A DNA stretch of 64,000 nt from positions 37,982,894-38,046,893 of the forward strand of contig CM020618.1 in assembly GCA_009829735.1 (NCBI GenBank), read 5' to 3'. Under the pieces are notes generated by a model that saw only the letters and a list, made by a program, of their open reading frames with translations, did not search any database and was not told where the DNA came from. This document shows, piece by piece, positions 11,914 through 23,816 of this stretch. Origin of the DNA: Pyropia yezoensis (Eukaryota > Rhodophyta > Bangiophyceae > Bangiales > Bangiaceae). The position numbers and the translations under genes were made by a program. Within the stretch, counting starts at the first letter, position 1, and each line of letters begins with the position of its first letter.

Positions 11914-13188
11914 CCCGCCGCCGCCACCGCCGCCGCCGCCGCCGCCACCAGCACCACTGCCGCCGCTGCCGCCGTCGGGGCCGTTGAGCAGTGACGTGAC
12001 CGACATACGCGGCGGCCGCCGCCGGGTTGCCGCCGCCGCCGCCGCCGCCGCCGCAGTCGCCGCTGTTGGCGCCACAGAGGGGGTTCCCTCCCTTCCTCCG
12101 CCACAAGGACACGTCCACCCCTGTCGTGTGCCCGCCATGGCGCACACCACACGCACAGCGGAGCAAACGAGCCGCGCTCCCCCGGAGAGAGGGAACAAGG
12201 TAGCCATGGGGGTCGCCCCGCGGGGACTCGGCGGCGCCCCGCGGCAGCTGCCGTTGCCGCCATCCCGCAGGAGCGTCAGCGAATCCGACATCCACTGCCG
12301 GTCGCCGCGGGCCGCCGCGACTGTCCTCGCGATGAGGGCACGCACTCGCCGCGGTGCGCCCCATCCCCCTCGCCCCCAGCTGTGGGTGGCGCACATGCAG
12401 TCGTGCCGCGGTGGTACGTACGTGGTCGTGGTGGCGGCTGGGGAACGTCAGCTACCCCCCCCCCCCCCCCCGGCTGGACCTTGCCCTCCCTCCCTCCCTC
12501 CCTCCCTCCCTCGTGCGCCCCCCCTCTTTTCTTCCACTCCTCTTTTCCTATGTTTTTCTCCTATTTATGTAAAAGACAAAGGCCCAAAGCTCCCCGCGCC
12601 GCGCGAACAGCAGGCGGCGGCGGGCGCGCAGCGGCGGCCACTCCCCTCCCCCTCCCACGGCGCGGCGCGCCTTTTGTGCCGGCCGCGCCTGCGCGGCGGG
12701 CGCTGTCAGCGACGGACACGCGCCGCCGCTGGCCGCGCCGTACGGCAGCGACTATCTGCCGGGGGGCGCGGCGCGTTTCAAAGAGACGACACGGAGGGGG
12801 GCCCACACGCACAGCCGCGCGGCCGCGGGGGCCCCCTCCAACGCGGCGCGCTGTGGCGGCAGTCGGAAGGGGGGTGGAGGAGGGGGAAGAGGGGGGAGGA
12901 GCCGCCATGTGAGCGTGGGGGCGTAGGGGAGGTGGGGGGAGAGTGCAGCGCGGATGTCCCGGCCATTGCCGTCGGGCGGCGGCGTAGGCCCCCGTCGGGC
13001 GCCCGACCGGTCACTCGGCGGCGTCCGCGGCGGCCGCGGCGGCAGCACAGGCGCGTCGCGCACGGCGCGTGTCGCCAGATGGCTCTGCGCGTCCGTCCCC
13101 CCCCGTCCCACCCTCGCCCCCTCCCCTCCCCTCCCCCCAGCGACTGCCGCTCCCGCCCCCCCCTTGGCCACGGGGGGCGCCCGCCGCG
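10190..13188. repeat. GC-rich simple-repeat region, no supported gene
   Basis: About 3 kb of (GCC/GGC)n, (CCG)n and mixed G/C tracts. Long open frames exist on both strands at once and translate to poly-Ala, poly-Gly, poly-Pro or poly-Arg, which is expected of such composition and not evidence of coding. The densest CCG tract is about 11880-11950. A (CCCT)n tract lies at 12484-12512. Confidence 0.8.
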
Positions 13189-15643
13189 TCAGTCGGAATC
13201 CCCCGTGAGGTCCACTACTACAACCTCTGACGGTGGAGGTGGCGGCGGCGTCGGCAGCGACCGTGCCGGCGGGGGCCCGACGGCCGACCCGAGGGAGGGG
13301 GCTGTGGAGGGGTGGCGGCGGATCGGCGCGGAGGCCATGTCACCACTGGGTGGGGCGGCGGCGGGTAGTGCCGCGGCGGCAGCAGCTGCGGGTGCGGCAG
13401 AGGCGGTGGCAGTGGCGGCACGGGCAGAAGGCGCGCCGCCAGTGCCGCCAACGCCCTCCTCCTCGTCCGCGTCGCACACGTCATTGACGTCGACAATGAT
13501 GCGGGGCCGCTTGGCTGGCCGCTCCGCCGCGTTGCCCCGCCGCCCAGCCGGCGAGGTACCCTCACCGCCCGCGGCACCCCCCTTGGGCGACGGCAGTCGC
13601 AGCGACCCGTCCGCCCGCACCTCCACCTCATCCGCGTCAGGGAAAAGACGCAGCGCCTCAGTCAGCAGCGGGGACACCCACAGCCGCTCGGGCGACGCGG
13701 TCGGCCGGTTGCAGACGGGGCACGCAAATTTCCGCGACCGCCGCGCGTAGGAGAGGAACATGCCCATGTCAAAGCACTGCAGGTGCTTGCAGTCAACCCC
13801 CTTGACGGGAGTGGTCAAGCGGGCCAGTGACAGCGGGCACCGCAGCGACACGGTGGCAGCCTCGACGGTCAGGCCGCCGCCACTCAGAAAGGCGGCCGCG
13901 TCCGCCACCGCCACGTCTAAGGGGGTCGAAGCGCTCCCGTCGGCGCGCCGCGCGGCCACCCTGAGGCGACGGCGCAGTTGCTCCACATGTGCCGCGCCCG
14001 TCGAGGCCACCTGACGCTCAAACGCCGCGTCGCTCACCTCACGCACCACCTGCGCAAATAGTGCATAAAAGGCGGACGAAGACGAGGCGGCGACATCCCC
14101 GCCGGGACCACCGGGCGGCGAGCGGTGAAGCGTGACCGCATTGAGCAGTCCCGGCGGTGGGGGCAGCCCCAACGTGAACGTCGGGTGCGCTGGCAGCAGG
14201 CACCGCGTCATGTCCGTGCCGCTGTCGGGTCCTATCGCTACGCCCATGGCGGTGCGACGGCCCTGGGCGAGCGGCAGCGCCTGCCCATTAACGTTTGCGT
14301 AGACGGGGAAGGGCCACTCTTGCGTCCACGCGGTGGGGGTCTTGGCCCGGTCCACCCGCAGGCACCGCAGGTGCACCCGCAGCGGCCCGTCTGCGTCTTC
14401 GGCGCCGTCGTCCCCAGGAGCGGCAACGGCAAAAGCGCCGCCCGCCGCGGACAAGCTCGCCCACGTCAGCGACGAGGGCGTGGGGAACGTCAGCGAACAC
14501 TGTGAGTGTGCGCGGGACAGTTGGGAGGCGGCCAGAAGAACGGGGCGGCCCAGGGGTGGCGCGACAGGCACCGCAAACGGGCTCTCCCCCACGGAAAAGG
14601 ACGAGGAGAGAAAGTCGATAGCCCCCGCAGACAGCCCCGCCACCAACGAGCCACCCCCCGCGGGGCCGACGGCGGGGGCCACCGACAAGGGCATGTCCGC
14701 GGAGGAGGAGCGGAAACCCGCGGTGGGGATGCCACCGCCGGCAGCCGCGGCGGGTGCGCCGCCGCCGCGCGGCCGCACGGAGCGGCCCGGGTCGTCAAGG
14801 AAGTCGAGCAGCCGCACCGCAATAGAGGCCTTGTTGGAGGTCGACGGCAAGCCAAGCGCCTGCGCAAGCGCCACCAGCACCGTCCGTGGCTTGGCCAAGA
14901 GCGACGCATGCTGGGAGCCGTGGCTCAGGCCGAGGGAGCGGACGCCTGTTAAGCGCAGCCGGAGGATGGACGGCGACAAAGAGTAATCGGGGAAGGGGGC
15001 GGGTGTAGAGGGGGCACCGCCAAAACAGACAAGGCCACCACGGCAAGCAGGGGCCGAGGCCAGCGTACAAAAAAAACACCCGCCCACCCACCCACCCACC
15101 CACCCACCCGCCCATCCCACGCGCGTCGCCATGTCCCAACAGCGCAGCGGCACTGACAGCCCAAAACGCAACCGCGTCAGCCCCTGGCGCCTACCCGCGA
15201 CCATGCCCGCCAATCGCGGCGCCCCGCGTCGGCTGCCTGCTGGCAACACACACCGGGCTCCCATCGCCATCCGTCCCTTTCATCCCCCACAACACCACCT
15301 CCCGACCATCCCTCGCCCTCCCGCCAGCCAAAGACCACACACAAAACTCGCATCCGCCAACCTACACACCCCCGCGCCGAAAGCCTCAGCTCTCTGCAAA
15401 CGTACCACCGGCAAAGCGGCCCTGCTCCACCGCCCACCCCCGAAATCCGCAGACGCCCCGCAGTGTGACCGCCGACGACGCGCCCCGTACGCCAAGGAGG
15501 GTGCCCAACACGGCCAACGTGTACGGGGGGAGACGACCCAGGCGCGCCGCCACACCGGGGATGTCCCCCAGCGTCAGCGGCTCGTCGCTACCACGACCAC
15601 CACAAATGCCACCTCGGCCGCCGCCGCCGCCGCCGCTGCCGCT

Positions 15644-15696
<53 letters not shown>

Positions 15697-15754
15697 TGCC
15701 ACCGCTGCCAACGGGCGCGCCAGACGCCGCCGCCGCCCACCCGGAGCCGATCAT
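13189..15754 (-). CDS. SIZ/PIAS-type SUMO E3 ligase (SP-RING)
   Basis: Predicted nuclear E3 that helps Ubc9 transfer SUMO to chromatin proteins. I model two exons: 15754-15406 and 14945-13189, with a 460-nt intron (donor GTACGT, acceptor TTAACAG), giving 701 aa with the phase preserved. Exon 1 has an ATG at 15754 and a poly-Gly tract encoded by CCG repeats at 15616-15700. Across the junction is a DNA-binding SAP/DEK-like segment (about 118-170, ending LLDFLDD). A PINIT-like region follows at about 235-418. The SP-RING is at about 483-533, with Cys486, Cys502, His504, Cys507, Cys525 and Cys528 as visible zinc ligands. The tail ends VVVVDLTGD, a textbook SUMO-interacting motif. Exon 2 is also open upstream through the intron, but that part encodes Trp-Val-Gly repeats from a CCCA microsatellite, so I reject it as coding. 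Confidence 0.9.
15077..15115. repeat. (CCCA)n microsatellite in the SIZ/PIAS intron
   Basis: About eight CCCA units, inside the intron at 14946-15405. Confidence 0.9.
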
Positions 15755-17508
15755 GACACCGTCACGTGCGACTGATCTCGGAAAACGAGAGGGAGGGGGA
15801 AGGAGAAAGAGGAGTTTGGAGGGGGGCGCCGCCAGGCACACAAGCCGCCGTGACCGGCGTCGGCACGGAACGAGGGTGGGTACTCGGTTGGCGGGGGGTG
15901 CGGAAGCCGCACACCACAACCGAGGCCGCGCGGGCTCAGGGCAGCTGCAGTGCCCCCTCTCGGCGTCGGCCAACCGCCGCAGCCCGAGTCCTGCATTTTT
16001 GCCGGCAAAAGGCGGGTGCCGACTGGTTTGTGTGACCAGTCCTAGCGAGAAAGGATCAATGCAAGCGTCAAATTGTTGCTCATCGCAAGTCCGCAGCGGC
16101 TGTGAGTGCACAGTACAGCACTGCCTACGATGGACACGAACAGCCTTGCAGATATTTAAAACTTGCTGAGCCAGCCCGCACCCGCACTTAAATTTAGGTG
16201 GCATACTACAGTCGACCAGCGGCTCCCGAGAGGAGATGGCGGTCGACGGGAAGCGGGACGAAGGTCGTGGGCTGTGCGCAAGGCCCACGAGGCGTGGATC
16301 GAGGGCAATGTGCGGGAGATGGCCGCGACCGGCCGAGGGTATCGAGTGATGGCGCCGCTCGGGGAGGCAAGCGCCCGCCACCCCCCCCCCCCATCGTGAA
16401 AAACTACGTGCGGGACCTCGTCATCGCGTCGGCAGAGGTGCAGTGGTCGCTCGCAGAGGCTGGGAGGTCACCGACACGCGGATGCCGAGCTGTCGAAAGA
16501 GATGCTGGAGAAGATGGCGTCGGCGTGGGGCACCGAGGGGGGGGTGCGGCCTCGCCGTGCCGCGGTCGCCGCAACGGTGGGGGGGACGGGCGCGGGGTTG
16601 TCGCAGCGGGTAGCAGTGACGCGCCGCCGTCGGCGGCTGCTGTCCCGCTGGCACCCGATGCTGTCGACAGGCATTTCAAGGAGGAGCAGGCGGCCTTTGC
16701 AAAAGACACGTACAGGTCGTTGTCCGCGGGGATGCAGGAAACGGTGGGCGCCCTGAAAGGTGGCAACGACAATGCCACCGACGTGTGCCCGGCTGGGAAG
16801 GTGGAGGTGCGGGCACCTGCAGGCGATGGCAGGGGAGAGCCCGCGCGGGAGCGGTCCCGTGCCGAGTCGTCGCCGCCGCCTGCGGCGCGGCGAAGGTGGG
16901 ACGTAGAGGCCCCCGCTACGGGTGGGGTGCCCTTCAATGTGCTTACCCTGGCGGTAGTAAGCTGCTCGGTACCGGCCACTCCAGCGGCTGTCGCTCCCGC
17001 CGCAGGCGCCGCTCCCGCCGTTGCCGCCGTGGTCGGCGACGGGGAGGAGGAGGACGAGGTGCTGCTGGCTGACAAGACGGGATTTGGTCCACGGGTCCCT
17101 CCGCCACCTACGCATACCTCTCTTCCCCCACCCGAACCGCCCGCAGCGCCGCGCGGTCTGCGGTGCCCGCCACTCCTCGCCCACGATGGGGCAGCCTGCG
17201 GCGCCCGCCGGCGGGCCCCGCTAGAGTGCCTTGAGCAGCCGATGTGGGCCTGCTGAGGCAGGGCAAGGGGCAATGACAATGTCAATCTAAAAGCAATGTT
17301 GAGAGAACTCACTACATACAACTCTCAACGATGGTGATACCTAAGTGTCTGTGGGCAAGCAGCAGAGAAAGGGACCCAGCTGGGCTGCCCTTCCCCCCCC
17401 CCCCCCCCCCTCGTCATCGCTCCTCCCTATCTCTCGCCTTTCCGGGTCTTCCCCCCAAGGGTCCGCCCGCCCCGCCCCGCCCCGTCCCCCCCCTCCCCCC
17501 TCTCCTCT
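15755..17508. other. Between SIZ/PIAS and beta-glucosidase; possible broken + strand gene at about 16200-17250
   Basis: No domain is recognised. On the + strand three neighbouring frames give helical, charged segments: one near 16290 (HEAWIEGNVREMAATGRGY), one near 16395 (KNYVRDLVIASAEVQW) and one near 16650-16760 (HFKEEQAAFAKDTYRSL). This suggests a frameshifted or multi-exon gene ending at 17256, but no splice model convinced me. A C run lies at about 17393-17411. Confidence 0.25.
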
Positions 17509-19110
17509 CTAGCCACGCCCCTCAATCGAGTTGGTCGTGACCACGCTGCGGTACCACGAAAAGGCAGGCTTGCGGCTCCGCGTCCGAGCCGGGTCATCAA
17601 AGTCCACCCACAGCAGCCCAAAGCGTTTGCCATACCCAAAGCCCCACTCAAAGTTGTCCATTGCCGACCAGAGGAAGTACCCGCGGACGTCTGCGCCGTC
17701 CGCAATGGCCCCGTGCATGGCGCGGAGGTAGCCGTCGAAGAAGGCAATGCGCTGCTTGGAGCCGCGACCGTCGGGGTTGGTGGCCTCCGCGACGGTCGTC
17801 TCGTTGGGCGCCGCCATTCCATTCTCCGTTACGATAATCCCCCCCGCCGGCGTGTAGGTGCGGGTCACGTACAGCAGCAGCTGTGCAAAGCCGTCAGGGG
17901 CAATGACCCAGCCCATATCGGTCTTGCCCCACGACGGGTCGACGGTCTCGACGACTCCCGAGTCGGCCCCCCATGGGTCCCCCCCGCCGGGGGCGGCAAC
18001 GGCCGCCGCGGCCGCGGCGGCGGCCTCAGCCACCGCCGTCTTGTTTGGGGAGACCGCCTCGGCGGTGGCCGCCGCCACCCGCTCCACCGCCGACCGGCGG
18101 CTGGGGGCGGTGGCCAGCAGCGCCGCACGGTAGTGATTCATACCGTAAAAGTCCGAGCTGTTGCGCAGCGCCGCCGCCTCCGCGCGCGTAAAGGTCGGCA
18201 GCCGGTCGCCCAACGTTGCGCGCATGGTGGGCGGGTAGTCCCCCCCCTCCCCCCAGATGGGGTGGGCAAACCACCCCACCCGAAAGTCCATGTAGATGGA
18301 CGCTGCCGCGACGCCGTCGGCGTCGGCGTCCCCCCCCTGCGGGTAGGCCCAGTCCCCGTCCAGGGTGATGGCAATCCGGCCGCCCTGGGCCCGCTGGTAG
18401 TCGGCCCGGTACGACGACACCGCCGCCGCGTGTGCCAACAGCAGCACGTGGCCCGCCTCGTACAGCTCGGCCACATCCCGCCGGCCGGGCGCGTGCACAC
18501 CCATCCCGTTGCCGAGCGCCGCCACTACCCACGGCTCGTTGATAGTGATCCATTCCTTGACGCGGTCGCCAAACGCGGCAAAGCAGGCGCACGCGTAGTG
18601 GACAAAGGCGCCGACCAGCCCCTCCCGGTCGCCCGTGGCCCAGTGGCCGAGCGCCGCGGGCAGGTCCCAATGGTATAGGGTCGCCACGGGGGTGATGCCC
18701 CGCCGCAGCAGCCCGTCAATGAGGGCGTTGTAAAAGGTCACCCCCGCACGCAGGGGTGGTCCCGTCGCTTCGCCGACGGGGAAGAGGCGGCTCCACGAGA
18801 TGGAAAACCGGTACGCCTTCACGCCCAGCGCGGCCAGGTGGTCCAGGTCCTCCTCCAGCTTATTGTAGTGGTCGCACGCCACCGCCCCCGTGTCGTTGTT
18901 GACAATGGCGCCCGGCACCCGCTCAAACACCTCCCAAATGCTGGGGCCCCGGCCGCCAGCGCGAATGGCGCCCTCCACCTGGTACGCCGACGTGGCGGTG
19001 CCCCAGAGAAAGTCGGGCGGGAAGGAGAGCTTGGCGGCCGCGGGGGTGGCAGCCGCCGCCACGCCGACGACAACCGCGACCGCCAACAGCCATCTCAGCG
19101 CAGGCGCCAT
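17509..19110 (-). CDS. Secreted glycoside hydrolase family 1 beta-glucosidase
   Basis: A single-exon, intact 533-aa enzyme that hydrolyses beta-linked glucosides by the retaining mechanism. The first about 26 residues are a hydrophobic signal peptide ending in an Ala-rich cleavage region, so it is exported. The GH1 barrel starts at residue 29 (FPPDFLWGTATSAYQVEGA). The acid/base is Glu192 in the TINEP motif, and the nucleophile is Glu429 in VTENG. Other GH1 marks are LYHWDLP (145-151), and WSAMDNFEWGFGYGKRFGL (481-499) near the aglycone site. An Ala-rich insert at about 342-376 and an Asp/Gly insert at about 258-266 look like local repeat growth. Length is normal for the family. The start is the ATG at 19110, and the stop is TAG. 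It could act on cell-wall or storage glycosides. Confidence 0.97.
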   Translation of the reverse strand: MAPALRWLLAVAVVVGVAAAATPAAAKLSFPPDFLWGTATSAYQVEGAIRAGGRGPSIWEVFERVPGAIVNNDTGAVACDHYNKLEEDLDHLAALGVKAYRFSISWSRLFPVGEATGPPLRAGVTFYNALIDGLLRRGITPVATLYHWDLPAALGHWATGDREGLVGAFVHYACACFAAFGDRVKEWITINEPWVVAALGNGMGVHAPGRRDVAELYEAGHVLLLAHAAAVSSYRADYQRAQGGRIAITLDGDWAYPQGGDADADGVAAASIYMDFRVGWFAHPIWGEGGDYPPTMRATLGDRLPTFTRAEAAALRNSSDFYGMNHYRAALLATAPSRRSAVERVAAATAEAVSPNKTAVAEAAAAAAAAVAAPGGGDPWGADSGVVETVDPSWGKTDMGWVIAPDGFAQLLLYVTRTYTPAGGIIVTENGMAAPNETTVAEATNPDGRGSKQRIAFFDGYLRAMHGAIADGADVRGYFLWSAMDNFEWGFGYGKRFGLLWVDFDDPARTRSRKPAFSWYRSVVTTNSIEGRG

Positions 19111-19141
19111 CAGAGTGTGCCAAGGTCACAGGGAGGTGGGC

Positions 19142-19170
19142 GGGGGGGGGGGGGGGGGGGGGGGGGGGGG
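19142..19170. repeat. G29 homopolymer
   Basis: An uninterrupted G run just upstream of the beta-glucosidase start. It can form G-quadruplexes and is a likely site of sequencing or assembly length error. Confidence 0.9.
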
Positions 19171-19274
19171 CTGCTCTACAGAGAGATAACTGTCGGCGGA
19201 TGGGCAAGGCGCCGGTGCGATGGGTGGCAATGGTCGCGGGGGCAGGCGGCACCAGCCTTGGCGCCCCCGCGCTC

Positions 19275-19283
19275 TTTAAAAGC
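19275..19283 (-). promoter_or_regulatory. TATA-like element upstream of the beta-glucosidase
   Basis: CTTTTAAAG lies about 170 bases before the start codon, in otherwise GC-rich DNA. Position and composition suggest a core promoter; the strand is uncertain because the site is self-complementary. Confidence 0.35.
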
Positions 19284-20249
19284 CCTCGACGGGACGCGCC
19301 ATGTCCCATGCAGCCCCGGCGGCCAACGGGGGGCGCGTGAGGGCCCCGGCAGACGCGGCGGCCTCGTGCCAGGCCGGCTGGCCCGCCACGGGGGTTTCCC
19401 GTCCACTCCCCTGAAGGGGTCGGTGGACGGACCGAGTGCGCACCGTGCGGGCAGCGTCCACCGCGGAGACACCCGGCCGTTTGTCACACGGGGGGGGGGC
19501 CGGCGGTGCGGGGATGAGCCAGGACTGGTCTATGTGCAGTCGCCGCTACAGTACATATCCCCCTCCGCAACGGGGGATGCTGTCCGCCGCCACGGGCGCC
19601 GGTGGGGCAGCAATGCACTTCTCATGACGTGGAGGGTGGGCCACCCGCCACCGTCGCCCAACACCCCGCGCGAGGGGATCCACCCCGACAGGCGGATCAT
19701 GGCGATGGCTGTGTCCCTATATTCCCCGCTCGGGATGGGGACCACCGCCGTGTGCTGCTGCTGCCGCCGTCGAGGGCGACCACGGCCGCGACGATGCAGC
19801 AGCGGGTCACCCTGTTGGATTTCCCCCTCGCGCTGTGGGCGGATCCGAAACTCCACCGGAGCCCGACGCGGCAGGGGTTCTCCGCCGCAACACGCGTACA
19901 GATGTGACTGGGATTCGTGACGCCGTCTGCTGGTCGCGGCACGGCCCCACCGTTGCGCAAAGGGGGCGCCCCACGACACAAGACAGACGGCCCGTCGCGG
20001 ATCCCAGCTGCCAGCCTCGCCACAGATTCACGCCCCACCCCCCGCCAGGGGACAGCAACTTGTGCGTGACGCGAATGGAAAGAATGTACATTCCAAGTAA
20101 ATAGAAAGACTATTTTTGTTTCCATCCCCGCCGCGCCCCATGCCCCACCACACCCGAGAACCCAACGCAACGGGCCGCCGCCGCCGCGCCCGCCACCCCC
20201 GTCCCACTGTGGCCGCGCCCCCCCCCCGCGCGCCCGGTCGCGGCAGCGC
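19284..20249. other. Intergenic, no gene recognised
   Basis: Short conflicting open frames only, with no domain-like sequence. Confidence 0.5.
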
Positions 20250-21467
20250 GTGGCGCCGCCCCGCGCGACGCGCCCCCGTCTCGTCCCCCCCGCCCGCCCC
20301 CGCCCATGGCCAGCCTCCACAGCACGGCGGGGGGATGAGGCAAGCGCAGCCGCCGCTGCGGCCGCGACGCGCGGCGCCCCCCCGCGCGAAGTGCACAGCG
20401 GGGCGCGGCTGCCGAAAGGCCGGGGGGCGGGGTGGGGGGGGGGGGGTGGGCGGCGCCCCCCTGTCCCCCCCCGGCACCTTTGCATCGCGGCGGCCGCCCG
20501 TCATAGCCGCCGCCGTCGTCGTCGTTGCCGCCCTCCCCGCCCACCCGCCGCGACGGCCCGCCTGTCCCCCCGCCCGGCTGGCCGGCCGGCCGCCCACCCA
20601 CCCACCCGGCAGGCCCGTTGGCCGGGCACTCACGGGGGGCCAGGTAGGCCCTCCCCGTCTTCCCCCTCCCCCCCCCCCCCCACCCCCCACGCCAACGACC
20701 GCCAGGCCCCTCCGCCCCCTCCCCCTCCCAACGGAAAACCGCCGGCCCGCCGCGGGAGCGGGGGTGTGTCCCCCCCCCCCGCCACTACCAACACTGCGCA
20801 GGCCCGTCGGCGGCACCCCCACCCCACCCCCCGTCGCGTCGTCCCCCACCCCCCCCCCCCCCCCCCTCCCTTTCTCCCCCCGAGCCGCAGCGCTCCCCTG
20901 CCCTCCCTCCCCAGACCACAGGCTCCCTCACACGCCGCTCCTTCCCCCCCGCAGCCTTGGCCCCCCTGCCAGACTCCACCGCGGCCGGCAGCGCCTGGCC
21001 GCACCGGGCCTGGGACGGCGCCCGCCTCGGCGGCGGCCGCGGCGGCGGCGGCGGCGGCGGCGGCGACGGAGGCGACGGCGGCGGCGGCAGAGGCGGTTGC
21101 GGTGGCAGAGGCCGCCACGGCGGTGCCAGAGGGGGAGGTGGCGGAGGTGGACCGGCCAGCGGCGGCTTCGGTTCCGGTGGCGCCGGACTGGGGTGACGGC
21201 GGAGGCAGCAGCGGCAACAGCGGCGGTGGGCGTAGCGGCGGGAGGACGGCGGCGGTGGTGTCGGCGGGCGGCAGTGGCGGTGGCGGTGGTGGCGGCTGGG
21301 ACCACAGGCTTCCGCCTGCTGTTGCGGGCGTGAGTGGCCCCACGCCTCTCCGCGGGGGACGACTCGTCCCCCCTCCCCCCTTGCTCCTCCGCTCCTTCCC
21401 TTGTCCCCCATCGCTGCCGTTGCAGAGGAGCGGATGGCGGGACGCGCCGCCGCCCCCCCCCCCACCC

Positions 21468-21501
<34 letters not shown>

Positions 21502-21782
21502 CCGCCCCCGCCGTGTCGCCCGCAGCGGCGGCGGGGATGCCCCACGGGGGGGTGCCCCGCTGGGAGCGGGACGCCACCGTCGGCGGCGTTGGCGCCGGCA
21601 GCCTGTGGGCGTCCCCCGCCGCCGCCCGCGGGCGGCGGGCAGAGGCGGCCGACCGACCCGACGGCGGCGGCGGCAGTGACGGCAGGGGCGGCAGCGTCCG
21701 CCGCCGCCGCGTCTGCCACCGCCGCCGACGGCGGCGGCGTCGTGCCCACAGCCGCGACGGAAACAGCGGCAGTGACAGCAGT

Positions 21783-21835
<53 letters not shown>

Positions 21836-22436
21836 TAGCAGTAGTAGCAGTAGTAGTAGTAGTAGCAGCAGCAGTAGCAGCAGCAGTAGCAGCAGCAGCA
21901 GCAGTAGCGGCAGCAGCAATGAAAGCAGCAGCGGCGGTAGCAGCAGCAGCAGCGACGGTGACGGGGTAGACACCGTCGGCGCGCCCCTCCCAGTCGACAC
22001 GCCCATCACGCCTCCCGTCCCCGCTACGGCCACCGCTGACGCTGCCGCCGCCGCCGCCGCCGCCGCCGCGGCTGCTACCACCGCGACGGGCGCCACTGGC
22101 GGCGCGCCCCCTGCGTGTGCGCGTGCCGCCGCGCTGCGCCGCCGCGGCTCCGCCGTCGCCGCCGGCGCCGCCTCGTCCCGTGCCGCCCTGCTGCGCCGCG
22201 CCGACGCGGTGGTGGCCGCCACCGCCGCCGCCACCGCCGCCGCCGCCGCTGCCGCGTCGACGACTGTCGACGCGGCTACCGGCAGCGCCACCCCCGGCGT
22301 TACCGCCGCCGGCAACGTCGAGGACCGGGTCGACGCGGCCGCCGGCGCATCCCCTGCCGGCGCTGCCGCCGCGGCGGCCGCCGCCGTGGCCGCCTCCGAC
22401 CGTGACGCGCTGGCGGCGGCGCTGGCACGGCTGTGA
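20250..22436 (+). CDS. Possible low-complexity Ser/Ala/Pro-rich protein gene
   Basis: The + strand is open for most of this stretch and has intron-like signals: a polypyrimidine-CCGCAG at about 20955, a GTGAGT near 21330 and a TTGCAG at about 21425. The last exon would run from about 21426 to the TGA at 22436. It holds an Arg-rich patch, a Ser run encoded by mixed AGC/AGT (about 21775-21920), then an Ala-rich C-terminus. Ser runs beside Arg-rich patches occur in nuclear and splicing-related proteins, but no domain supports a function. The opposite strand is equally open (poly-Leu), so coding status rests on the splice signals alone. Confidence 0.3.
21469..21500. repeat. C homopolymer, about 32 nt
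   Basis: A long C run in the putative last exon or intron boundary region; any frame through it is unreliable. Confidence 0.85.
21775..21920. repeat. (AGC/AGT)n trinucleotide tract
   Basis: About 48 consecutive trinucleotides drawn from AGC and AGT, alternating irregularly. Both specify Ser on the + strand. It is flanked by further imperfect AGC units to about 21950. Confidence 0.9.
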
Positions 22437-23439
22437 GGGTCTCCCTCCCCCCCCCCCCCCCGCCACCCCGCCACCCCCCCCCCTCCCCTCTTCCTTTACC
22501 CTCCGTCAACCCGCCCCGCCACCCGCCCCCCCCCCTCCACTAGCGCCGCCGTTGTTGTGTGACATCCCCGATGGCGGGGGGTCTTGCCAGTGCCCGGCGC
22601 TGCTGGCGGGAACGAGGGCCGGCGTGGCGGGCCAGCCCCCACCCCCCCCCCCCCCAGACGGCCACCCGCTCCACCGTGCGGGGCGTGGCTGCGCAAACCC
22701 TCTGACGCCCGCCGCCCCCCTCCTCCTTTCTCCCTCGCGGGGGGGCGCGGATGTACGGAGCGTTGGGACGGGGCACCGCACCGGGGCGCCGCGCCGCCCG
22801 AGGCCCCGCCGCCCGCCCGCCAAACCGGCCCAACCCCCTACGCCGGTGCGCCGGGGGTGCGCGCCGCGCTCGCGCGGCGCTGCCATCATAGGTCGGCCGG
22901 GTTCCTACCTACCTGCCCCTCCTTTTTTCTTCCTCTCCTTATTCTTTTTCTCGCTCTCGCCACACGCCGCTGCCCGCCACGGTGGCGCCACCACCCGCCT
23001 CCCCGCGCTGCGGGCGCCGCCGTCGCGCCGCCCACCCCTTCACCCCCAGTCGCCGCTCTGGCCCCGACCACCTCCGCTCCCCACTCCCCCCCCCCCCCCA
23101 ACTCCGTGGCAGCGTCGCGGGCGTGCAGCGCAGACCAGTCCCTTTGGACGCGAACAAAGGCGGTTGGGATGGCGGGCGGCCGCCCGAGGCGGGTGAGCGT
23201 CCCAGGCAGAGGTGGCCGCGACAGCCGCAACCGCGGGGACACCACTGTGCAGCGCAGCGGCCACGTCTCCCCAAGCGCGACGCCGCCGCGCTGGGCGGCG
23301 GTGGCCGCCGAGGGGTCGCCACTGCGGGGGGCTGCCGTCAGGCAATTGGGCATGCGCGGGAGGGTACTTGAGGCGGTGCGGGGGGGGGGGGGGGGGGGGG
23401 GGGGGGCCCGCCCGGGCCCACACCCCGGCGGGGGGGGGG

Positions 23440-23478
<39 letters not shown>

Positions 23479-23816
23479 ACCCCCTCCATCCCCGGAAACA
23501 TGGGGCGAGCGGATAGACACGGAAAAGGAAAAAGAGACGTGGTCACGGTTCCTCCGTCAGAGGCCGTGCCGTCATTTGCGCCTGCACACACCCACTGCAA
23601 AAAAAAAAAGGAAGGGGAGGGGAGGGGGGCGGGCAGCCACGTGTGGGCCCGCGCGGGCCGTTGCGCAGGCCAACTCGCTGCGTGCAAGGGAAACCCCGCT
23701 GGGGCGCTGCCGCGGCGCGTCATCCTGGCTGGGAGGGAACGAAAAAGCGGGGTCCCACAAGCCCAGCCGGCCGGGCACCCCCCAGTCCCCGCCCGCGTCC
23801 TCCTCCACACCGACCC
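22437..23816. other. GC-rich spacer with a G27/C34 inverted pair
   Basis: No supported gene. A G27 run (23380-23406) and a C34 run (23444-23477) are separated by about 37 bases. Long open frames here are composition artefacts. Confidence 0.6.

Noticed and set aside
10022-12394. Very long minus-strand and + strand frames of 480-920 codons overlapping each other
   Set aside because: They translate to poly-Ala/Gly/Pro/Arg in every frame because the DNA is (GCC)n-like; stop codons are simply rare at this composition. No domain or splice pattern supports any of them.
14946-15270. N-terminal extension of the SUMO ligase frame into Trp-Val-Gly repeats
   Set aside because: The segment is a CCCA microsatellite inside a GT-AG intron; splicing to the exon at 15406-15754 gives a better N-terminus and keeps the phase.
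22584-23516. Pro/Gly-rich frames on both strands upstream of the sulfhydryl oxidase terminator
   Set aside because: They pass through G and C homopolymers, show no domain, and overlap on opposite strands.
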